A program made the position numbers and the translations under genes. Under the pieces are notes generated by a model. That model did no database searches. It was not told the origin of the DNA and saw only the letters and a list, made by a program, of their open reading frames with translations. Positions 1 through 4,878 of a DNA stretch of 7,191 nt are shown here, one piece after another. Position 1 is the stretch's first letter, and the number at the start of each line of letters is the position of its first letter. The DNA comes from Gammaproteobacteria bacterium (GTDB taxonomy: Bacteria; Pseudomonadota; Gammaproteobacteria; Steroidobacterales; JABDKV01): NCBI GenBank assembly GCA_029862285.1, contig JAOTXR010000100.1, forward strand, positions 1 to 7,191, given 5' to 3'.

Positions 1-1
1 G

Positions 2-367
2 TCTTCCGGGGAAGCCGCAAGCGATGATCTGATTGACGGTGTTTCCGCGTTGCTCGACAGGGAGCAGAATGGCGAGTCACCGGAAGCCGAGCGGACGCGA
101 TGCCTGGACGAAATGAAGGGCCAGTGGGATCGCATAGTGTCTTTGGAAACGGAACTTGCGGAGACCGGTGGGAAACTTGCCAGGTTGCTGGAGCTGGACG
201 ACGCGCGTTGCCGTCAGATTGAGAGTCTGGAATTGGCGCGGTCTGCACAAATGTCACGTCTGGCTGACCTGCGCACGGACCTGGCCAGTCATGGAATAGA
301 GACCGACGGGTCTATGACAGGCGGAATTGCCAACGTGGTGGACCTGGGAGCCCGTCGCCCTTCTTAG
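2..367 (+). CDS. Coiled-coil protein of unknown function, 3' end only
   Basis: The frame is open from the left edge to a TAG at 365-367, giving 121 residues. A TTG at 50 could start translation, but no stop or clear ribosome binding site separates it from the open upstream codons, so this is most likely the C-terminal part of a longer gene. The visible part begins with an acidic stretch. From about residue 43 to 97 it is a heptad-like helix with leucine or isoleucine at regular spacing and many Glu, Arg and Asp residues, which suggests a coiled coil. It ends in a Gly-rich, basic tail. There is no signal peptide, membrane segment or catalytic motif in the part seen. I do not recognise the family. 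Its stop lies 2 bp from the stop of the convergent rhomboid gene. Confidence 0.6.
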   Translation, partial: SSGEAASDDLIDGVSALLDREQNGESPEAERTRCLDEMKGQWDRIVSLETELAETGGKLARLLELDDARCRQIESLELARSAQMSRLADLRTDLASHGIETDGSMTGGIANVVDLGARRPS

Positions 368-369
368 AG

Positions 370-1041
370 TCAACGGTATAAAATGTACTTTGGCTTCCAC
401 GGCAACTTGCCGCGCCAGAACTGTATCAACAGTAACCCGAAAAACATCCCGCCAAGATGAGCAAAATGCGCAACGCCGGACTGGGTACCGGTTACACCAA
501 GGGTTAATTCCAGCAGCCCGTAGAGGACCACAAAATATTTGGCCTTGATCGGTACCGGGAAGAACAACAGTACGAGCTTCACGTTGGGAAACATCATCCC
601 AAAGGCAAGCAATAATCCAAATACTGCACCGGACGCGCCAATAGTAGGGTACACGGCGCCACCGCCGGCGGTCTCCATTGTCGTTACCAAGACCTGTGCG
701 ACACCAGCCCCAACCAGGCAGAAAAAGTAATAAAACAGAAAATGCGTCGATCCCCAGAGACGTTCAATCTGGCTTCCAAACATCCATAATGCGAACATGT
801 TGACCAGCAGATGCAGATTACTGCCGTGCAAAAAACCATAAGTGACGAGCTGCCAGAGCCAGAAGCCTGGGCCGGCGTAGCCGGGGCGCGCCATACGTGA
901 GCCTTCGACCGCCACCGGCCAGAGGGCGAAATACTCAGTAACGCCATTGAGGTCGATCATTCGCGCAAGTACGAAAATCCCAACGTAGATTCCGATGTTG
1001 AGAGCGAGTAGTACTCCCACAATTCTGCTGAGTGGTGGCAT
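370..1041 (-). CDS. Rhomboid family intramembrane serine protease
   Basis: This 223-residue inner-membrane protein should cleave transmembrane segments of other membrane proteins within the bilayer. The rhomboid signature is complete. HxxxN in TM2 is His77/Asn81, the GASG box at the start of TM4 puts the catalytic serine at Ser137, and the AHLGG box in TM6 gives the catalytic histidine at His195. About six hydrophobic segments fit the bacterial six-helix core (roughly residues 8-27, 62-85, 98-120, 133-150, 165-182, 189-207). There is no extra N-terminal cytoplasmic domain of the GlpG type and no seventh helix. The ATG at 1039-1041 lies 11 bp after the stop of the upstream lipoprotein gene, so the two are probably co-transcribed. 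No good Shine-Dalgarno sequence is visible, which suggests translational coupling. The substrate cannot be told from sequence. Confidence 0.93.
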   Translation of the reverse strand: MPPLSRIVGVLLALNIGIYVGIFVLARMIDLNGVTEYFALWPVAVEGSRMARPGYAGPGFWLWQLVTYGFLHGSNLHLLVNMFALWMFGSQIERLWGSTHFLFYYFFCLVGAGVAQVLVTTMETAGGGAVYPTIGASGAVFGLLLAFGMMFPNVKLVLLFFPVPIKAKYFVVLYGLLELTLGVTGTQSGVAHFAHLGGMFFGLLLIQFWRGKLPWKPKYILYR

Positions 1042-1052
1042 CTTGAGTGAGC

Positions 1053-1736
1053 TTACTGGTCCGTTTCTTCCAGACTGGTTCGCGCGGCTGCAACCAGTAC
1101 ATCAGGATGCACGCGAATCTTGTAGTCTGGATTCAGGTATTGGAAATCGATGATACCGTCTGTGCCAATGATAAAAGTGGCCGGCACCGGCAATGCGTGA
1201 TGAGTACGCCCCGAGGCATCCTCGATATCGATATCGTGCTCGAGCAAACGCCTGAAATAATCATCCGTGACTCGAAACGCGATACCGAAAGCCCGTGCGG
1301 CAACAAGGTCGTTATCCGATAACAGTGCGTAAGAAAGTGCTTTTTCCTCGAGGAATGGTGCCAGCTTCTCTGTTCGATCAGCCGAGATAAATATCAACTC
1401 ATAGCCGAGGTCGAGCAATATCTGTTCGGCCTCACGCAAATCCCACAGGAAGCGATTGCAATAGGGACACCAGCCACCACGATAAAATGTCACGATGACC
1501 GGCTTCTTGCGCGCGCCGGCTGCGAATGTATAGACAGAGCCATCGGCCTGATGCACGCGAAACTCCGGTGCTGGCATACCGGCCAGTAATGGCATTACGT
1601 CACTCGGGTCGGCGGCAATACGAGAGCGGAAAGAGCGAACATCGACTGGTTCGGCCGCCGGCGGTGTGTCGATACAGCCCGAGAGGCTGCCGGCGATTGC
1701 AGCCGCAACGGCGACCCGGCGTGGTGTGACGGTCAT
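1053..1736 (-). CDS. Lipoprotein with peroxiredoxin-like (AhpC/TSA) thioredoxin-fold domain
   Basis: This 227-residue protein starts with a twin-arginine-flanked hydrophobic signal and a lipobox, Leu18-Ser-Gly-Cys21. It should therefore be lipid-anchored; isoleucine after the cysteine does not match the inner-membrane retention rule, so the outer membrane is likely. A redoxin domain fills residues 49 to 222. The FYRGGWCPYC motif carries Cys90 and Cys93, and the VPATF segment holds the probable cis-proline, Pro185. This CPYC form is typical of the peroxiredoxin-like AhpC/TSA subfamily and differs from the PxxxTxxC motif of classical peroxiredoxins. The activity is thus a peroxidase or disulfide reductase of uncertain substrate on the periplasmic side. 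It is the first gene of a two-gene unit with the rhomboid protease and diverges from the TPR gene at 1820. Confidence 0.88.
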   Translation of the reverse strand: MTVTPRRVAVAAAIAGSLSGCIDTPPAAEPVDVRSFRSRIAADPSDVMPLLAGMPAPEFRVHQADGSVYTFAAGARKKPVIVTFYRGGWCPYCNRFLWDLREAEQILLDLGYELIFISADRTEKLAPFLEEKALSYALLSDNDLVAARAFGIAFRVTDDYFRRLLEHDIDIEDASGRTHHALPVPATFIIGTDGIIDFQYLNPDYKIRVHPDVLVAAARTSLEETDQ

Positions 1737-1781
1737 GTGGAGTTCTTACTCGGAGATCAGCGGGCACTGTAGCATAGGACC

Positions 1782-1804
1782 CCTGAATCGCATCGCCGTT
1801 CAGG
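1782..1804. promoter_or_regulatory. Dyad CCTGAA-N11-TTCAGG in divergent spacer
   Basis: The 83-bp spacer between the divergent lipoprotein and TPR genes holds a perfect 6-bp inverted repeat with an 11-bp centre. Its position and symmetry suit a dimeric repressor or activator that could act on both genes, but I do not recognise the regulator. A weak minus-strand -10 (TATGCT, complement of 1771-1776) lies next to it without a convincing -35. The right arm overlaps the only AGG-rich sequence upstream of the ATG at 1820, at an unusually long spacing. Confidence 0.3.
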
Positions 1805-1819
1805 TAGACTACGCTTCTG

Positions 1820-3382
1820 ATGTTGCGCGGATTATGGTCGGAGATACGCAGACGAAAAGTCTTTCGGGCAACGGTTGCCTACGCCATAGTGGCATGGCTG
1901 ATAATCCAGATAGCCGATACGACTTTTGAGCCACTGCATCTTCCCGATTGGACACTTACGCTATTGGTTGCATTGGTGCTGGCCGGTCTGCCGCTGGCGA
2001 TAATCCTGGCATGGTTGTTTGATCTGACACCGGAAGGTCTTGAGCGCGATAGTGGTGGTGCGACAGAAACAACCGGCACAGGGACCGAGCCAGCAGGCCC
2101 TTCCATCGCAGTACTACCGTTTGCCGATCTCAGCCCCAATGGTGATCAGACCTATTTTTGCGAGGGCGTAGCCGAGGAAATACTTAACACACTCTCGCGG
2201 ATTGATGATCTGCGAGTCGTGTCCCGGCGTTCCGCGCAGCATTTCGCCAGAGATTCATCCGAGGTCAGGGAGATCGGCGCGGCACTCAACGTCGCAACCG
2301 TACTGGAAGGCTCCGTTCGTAAAGACGGCGACATGATACGGGTCAACGCACAGCTTGTTGATACAGTCGATGGCTCGCACCTCTGGTCGCACCGGTATGA
2401 TCGCGAGATATGCGACATCTTCGCCGTACAGGATGAGATCGCCGATAATATCGCGCGCGTTATGCAACTGTCGCTTAGCCCCAAAGACCGTTGCGTTGAA
2501 CAAAGGGCCGGCACCAGCGACGTTGAAGCTTACGATCTCTATTTGAAAGCGTGGAGTTTTTTTCATCGCTGGGGCGCCCGTAATCTTCGCTATGCAGCGG
2601 ATCTGTTTCAGCATGCATTGGACAAAGATCCGGAGTATGCCCGCGCCTGGGCCGGGCTGGCCGATGCCAATGCGATTAGCTACATTTACTTCGATTCCAA
2701 ACCGGAATTTCGCAACCGGGCCAGGGACGCGAGTAAGCGGGCGCTGGCGTTGTGCAAGAACCTGCCTGAAGCACATGTATCGCGGGGGATGTCTTGCTCT
2801 ATGTTTGGAAACTGGGCGGAAGCCGAGCAACATTTCAACGATGCACTGGCTTTGGATCCGGATGACTTTGAGGCGTTGTACTTTTTTGCCCGGGCCTGTG
2901 TTCACCAGGGGAAACTCGGACAGGCAGCAGATCTGTTCCAGCGTGCCGCAAACGCACGGCCTGATGACTTTCAGTCGCCGTTGTTGCTACAACAACTCTA
3001 CAAGAAACTCGATCGCGCGGACGATGCGCGTATGGTCGCAAGACAGGGTATCGAAAAGGCCGAGCGACACCTGGAGATGAACCCCGACGATGCCCGTGCG
3101 TTGTACCTTATGTCCGGGGCACTGGTGGAAATGGGGGAACTACAACGCGGAGAGCAAGTGTTATTGCGGGCCATGGCAATCGACCCGACGGACTCAGCAG
3201 TCTTGTACAATGCTGCCTGTTTTTATGCCCGTATCGGTGACCAGGACAGAGCTGTCGAGCTACTCGAGCAGGTGGATTTGCCAAAGATGGCCGCTGATTG
3301 GGCCCGCAACGATCCGGACCTGGCCACCTTGCGGGGTCACCCGCGGTTTGACCAACTCTACCCGGCCAGCGCGGAGAATTGA
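1820..3382 (+). CDS. Membrane-anchored TolB/FlgO-like domain protein with TPR repeats
   Basis: This is a 520-residue protein. The N-terminus has a basic EIRRRK segment (residues 8-13), a first membrane helix at about 17-33, a short loop, and a second helix at about 46-67 ending in FDLTPEG, a hallmark of this family. After a Gly/Thr-rich linker, residues 94-216 form the TolB-N/FlgO-like domain: SIAVLPFADLS, an EGVAEEIL helix, RVVSRRSA, VLEGSVRKDG and GSHLWSHRYD. The rest is TPR-like, clearest at about 253-286, 315-382 and 424-486, and it closes with the usual family tail DPDLATLRGHPRFDQL. The basic N-terminus and paired helices suggest that both ends are cytoplasmic. Relatives often carry a DNA-binding or adenylate cyclase domain in front, which is absent here. 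A scaffold or sensing role is inferred; no enzyme motif is present. The ATG has only a weak ribosome binding site. Confidence 0.85.
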   Translation: MLRGLWSEIRRRKVFRATVAYAIVAWLIIQIADTTFEPLHLPDWTLTLLVALVLAGLPLAIILAWLFDLTPEGLERDSGGATETTGTGTEPAGPSIAVLPFADLSPNGDQTYFCEGVAEEILNTLSRIDDLRVVSRRSAQHFARDSSEVREIGAALNVATVLEGSVRKDGDMIRVNAQLVDTVDGSHLWSHRYDREICDIFAVQDEIADNIARVMQLSLSPKDRCVEQRAGTSDVEAYDLYLKAWSFFHRWGARNLRYAADLFQHALDKDPEYARAWAGLADANAISYIYFDSKPEFRNRARDASKRALALCKNLPEAHVSRGMSCSMFGNWAEAEQHFNDALALDPDDFEALYFFARACVHQGKLGQAADLFQRAANARPDDFQSPLLLQQLYKKLDRADDARMVARQGIEKAERHLEMNPDDARALYLMSGALVEMGELQRGEQVLLRAMAIDPTDSAVLYNAACFYARIGDQDRAVELLEQVDLPKMAADWARNDPDLATLRGHPRFDQLYPASAEN

Positions 3383-3396
3383 GAACAACCCGCACT

Positions 3397-3421
3397 TGTG
3401 CCATTTCAGGACACAGTTTTT
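3397..3421 (+). terminator. Weak terminator-like hairpin after the TPR gene
   Basis: TGTGCC at 3397-3402 can pair with GGaCACA at 3409-3415 around a 6-base loop with one bulged A. A run of five T follows at 3417-3421. It begins 14 bp after the TGA of the TPR gene, the right place for an intrinsic terminator, but the stem is short and not GC-rich. Confidence 0.3.
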
Positions 3422-3443
3422 GTCATTATTTCGGGCATTCAGG

Positions 3444-3472
3444 TTGAGGACTCTTGTGGCAGCACTTATGCT
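3444..3472 (+). promoter_or_regulatory. Sigma70-like promoter for the TonB-domain gene
   Basis: TTGAGG at 3444-3449 and TATGCT at 3467-3472 are separated by the ideal 17 bp; each hexamer matches the consensus at four of six positions. Transcription would begin near 3479, just before the 12-bp repeat and about 30 bases before the ATG at 3511. This supports 3511 over the in-frame TTG at 3454, which would lie upstream of the transcript. Confidence 0.5.
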
Positions 3473-3480
3473 GCAACATT

Positions 3481-3510
3481 GAGAGTTTCACGGTTTTCGA
3501 GAGTTTCACG
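3481..3510 (+). repeat. Direct repeat of GAGAGTTTCACG in the leader
   Basis: The 12-mer GAGAGTTTCACG occurs at 3481-3492 and, identically, at 3499-3510, separated by GTTTTC, so the period is 18 bp. The second copy ends directly before the ATG at 3511, and its GAGAG (3499-3503) sits 7 bases from that ATG as a plausible ribosome binding site. The first copy duplicates this element 18 bases upstream. Confidence 0.75.
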
Positions 3511-3858
3511 ATGAAAGCGTTTTGTGCGGCATTACTGTTGATCGGCGCCCTGATACCGCCGCTGGCGGCCGAAGAAGAACAGGAAAAACTCGTGGCGCTG
3601 GAACGTGCCGAGGCCGAATATCCAAAAAAGGCCTATGACAAGTGTATCGAAGGCCATGTGGTTGTTCGTTTCATAGTCACGACCGACGGTACCACCAAGG
3701 ACATTCAGGTACTCAGTTCGCGACCGGCGCGAGTTTTTGAAAAAGCGGCGGTTGCGGCCGTTGAGAAATGGCGTTTCGAACCACGCAAAATCAATGGTGT
3801 GCTGGTGCAGCGGGAAGCCACCCAGCGCCTGATATTCGAGCCCGGCTGCACACGCTAA
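3511..3858 (+). CDS. Exported TonB C-terminal-domain protein
   Basis: From the ATG at 3511 the product is 115 residues. A signal peptide spans residues 1-20 (MKAF, a hydrophobic core, then PPLAA), so the mature protein would begin at the acidic EEEQ in the periplasm. Residues 35 to 111 match the TonB C-terminal fold: YPKKAY at the start, then EGHVVVRFIV, TTDGTTKDIQVL, VFEKAAVAAVEKWRFEP and a final strand ending in LIFEP. Unlike true TonB it lacks a retained membrane anchor and the Pro-rich periplasmic spacer, so energy coupling to outer-membrane receptors is unlikely. Such small proteins usually have no known function. Cys45 and Cys113 could form a disulfide in the periplasm. An upstream in-frame TTG at 3454 would add 19 residues and spoil the signal peptide. 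The gene has its own promoter and follows the TPR gene on the same strand. Confidence 0.8.
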   Translation: MKAFCAALLLIGALIPPLAAEEEQEKLVALERAEAEYPKKAYDKCIEGHVVVRFIVTTDGTTKDIQVLSSRPARVFEKAAVAAVEKWRFEPRKINGVLVQREATQRLIFEPGCTR

Positions 3859-3910
3859 AAATAGCGCTGAGCTTTGGCGAACAATTCTGTGAGCCTGTTC
3901 AAGGTTCGCA

Positions 3911-3938
3911 ACGCCTTTTCCAACTATAATAAAGGCGT
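3911..3938 (+). promoter_or_regulatory. Consensus -10 box enclosed in an 8-bp-arm inverted repeat
   Basis: ACGCCTTT at 3911-3918 and AAAGGCGT at 3931-3938 are perfect complements around a 12-base centre. That centre contains TATAAT (3925-3930), a full match to the sigma70 -10 hexamer. No -35 box lies at the standard spacing: AGGTTC is at 17 bp, and TTCGCA is too close at 14 bp. The start site would fall near 3937, giving a very short leader for the gene at 3954. The dyad could be an operator covering the -10 or, in RNA read from upstream, a hairpin without a T tract. Confidence 0.45.
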
Positions 3939-3948
3939 GGAGAGGTGA
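3939..3948 (+). promoter_or_regulatory. Strong ribosome binding site for the 79-residue gene
   Basis: GGAGAGGTGA ends 5 bases before the ATG at 3954 and matches the anti-Shine-Dalgarno sequence well. It is the best ribosome binding site in the window and the main reason to accept the short gene that follows. Confidence 0.7.
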
Positions 3949-3953
3949 AATAG

Positions 3954-4193
3954 ATGGATCACAAGACCAGATCAGTTGAGCATTACCGGGATTACGAGTT
4001 GGTGTCCGAAATCGAGTCCGGCGCAGAAGGTTGGCGTTATGCTGTCCACGTTCTGGAGCACGAGGGTGACAACGACCATCTGCGTTGCAAGGAGCGTTCG
4101 GCCAAATATTTCGCCACGGATATCGAGGCACTGCGAGCGGCACAGATTCGCGGCTACGAACTCGTCGATGCCTTGATCACCGAGCGACAGTAA
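3954..4193 (+). CDS. Small protein of unknown function
   Basis: The product is 79 residues, hydrophilic and acidic overall, with no signal peptide or membrane segment, so it is probably cytoplasmic. The sequence reads as an alpha/beta unit: a strand-turn-strand part (residues 11-40, with YRDYELV and GWRYAVHVLEHEG), then a helix starting near TDIEALRAAQIRGYE and a final VDALI. This resembles small domains in which a GxW strand pair is followed by an EA-rich helix, but I cannot assign a family. A single cysteine is near residue 45. A very good ribosome binding site and a TATAAT box precede it. It runs towards the HEXXH gene, with 28 bp between the stops and no clear terminator there. Confidence 0.7.
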   Translation: MDHKTRSVEHYRDYELVSEIESGAEGWRYAVHVLEHEGDNDHLRCKERSAKYFATDIEALRAAQIRGYELVDALITERQ

Positions 4194-4221
4194 TCGCAAA
4201 ATGAGCCCGCGCCAGCGTGAA

Positions 4222-4737
4222 CTAGAGACCTGTGCCGTTTACCAGTTGCTTGAACAGACTGGATTCGCGTTTATAAAAGCCTTCCGTGTGAAACGAATCT
4301 TCCAGCTCCAGTAACTGGACATCAAGATGATGGTTCAGCTCATGCAAAAGCGTGCGTAGATAGGTGCGAAAAGCCACTACCTTCTTGCGCTGCGCGGTAC
4401 GCATCCAAACCTCTATCGATGCGAGGCGTCTTCCCTCCGGCGGTGTGTACAAACCATGCAGTTCGCCCCAGTCGTCCAGTGGCCGCACCGATCGTACCTG
4501 CAGCCTGGCGCGAGGAACGTCGAGCTGTTGGCACAGGGCATCCATTAATGCCCGGCTGGTTCGTTCCACCTGAACACGATCCTCGCTGGCCAATGCCGAT
4601 GCGACATGGTGTACCAGTGAGCGCATGGCCGACGGCCGGGAAAGAGGCAGGGCGGAGACCTCGTCGCTGGCATCGTAGATACGCCGTTGCTTCTTGTTTA
4701 GTCGTCGATAGTAGGCGAAGGGCACAATCAGGCTCAC
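4222..4737 (-). CDS. HEXXH metallopeptidase-like protein
   Basis: The product is 171 residues from a GTG at 4735-4737, the first possible start after an in-frame stop. The ribosome binding site is poor, so a start a few codons further in is possible. The key feature is LLHELNHHLD: His132-Glu133-x-x-His136 is a zincin-type HEXXH motif, with Glu133 as the likely general base and both histidines binding zinc. A strikingly conserved-looking segment, SFHTEGFYKRESSLF (residues 148-162), follows and could give the third ligand through His150, Glu152 or Glu158. The basic N-terminal part (residues 1-70) is helical; the middle holds a DDWGELHGLY and IEVWMRT strand region that resembles the edge strand before the active helix of other zincins. 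No signal peptide is seen, so it is probably cytoplasmic. The substrate and exact family are unknown. Confidence 0.7.
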   Translation of the reverse strand: MSLIVPFAYYRRLNKKQRRIYDASDEVSALPLSRPSAMRSLVHHVASALASEDRVQVERTSRALMDALCQQLDVPRARLQVRSVRPLDDWGELHGLYTPPEGRRLASIEVWMRTAQRKKVVAFRTYLRTLLHELNHHLDVQLLELEDSFHTEGFYKRESSLFKQLVNGTGL

Positions 4738-4800
4738 GAACTGGGCTGCGGTCTTATGTTACCTCGGCTGGCGGCCCTGCCGGGCGAAAATTCCGTGGGA

Positions 4801-4809
4801 TGCTAATAT
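4801..4809 (+). promoter_or_regulatory. Possible extended -10 upstream of the PrsT-like gene
   Basis: TGCTAATAT is a TGn extension followed by TAATAT, which matches four of six -10 positions. No -35 box is recognisable upstream (CGGGCG at 17 bp), as extended -10 promoters allow. The start would fall near 4816, leaving a leader of about 60 bases to the ATG at 4879. Confidence 0.25.
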
Positions 4810-4868
4810 TCCCGGCCTGATTTTGCTCCGTTTATGAACGGGCCGGCCATTGTAATGAACGAGATCGC

Positions 4869-4874
4869 GGGGGA
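4869..4874 (+). promoter_or_regulatory. Ribosome binding site that decides the PrsT-like start
   Basis: GGGGGA lies 4 bases before the ATG at 4879. Two earlier in-frame ATGs, at 4834 and 4855, have no purine-rich sequence at a useful distance and would put extra polar, acidic residues before the signal peptide. The third ATG is therefore preferred, although the spacing is a little short. Confidence 0.45.
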
Positions 4875-4878
4875 TCTG

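Noticed and set aside
2557..2563. Run of seven T in the TPR gene, possible slippage or phase-variation site
   Set aside because: It encodes Ser-Phe-Phe in a frame that stays intact and is too short to suggest phase variation.
2255..2905. 216-codon open frame on the minus strand inside the TPR gene
   Set aside because: It is antisense to a well-supported protein, has no recognisable domain or ribosome binding site, and its composition fits a shadow frame.
3454..3510. Longer TonB-domain reading frame from the TTG at 3454
   Set aside because: It lies upstream of the predicted transcript start, has no ribosome binding site, and would bury the signal peptide behind 19 polar and aromatic residues.
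4194..4221. Terminator between the 79-residue gene and the HEXXH gene
   Set aside because: The 28-bp spacer shows no convincing stem followed by T on either strand.
4841..4848. GGCCGGCC palindrome
   Set aside because: An isolated 8-bp GC palindrome in GC-rich DNA is not evidence of function beyond the possible pairing noted separately.
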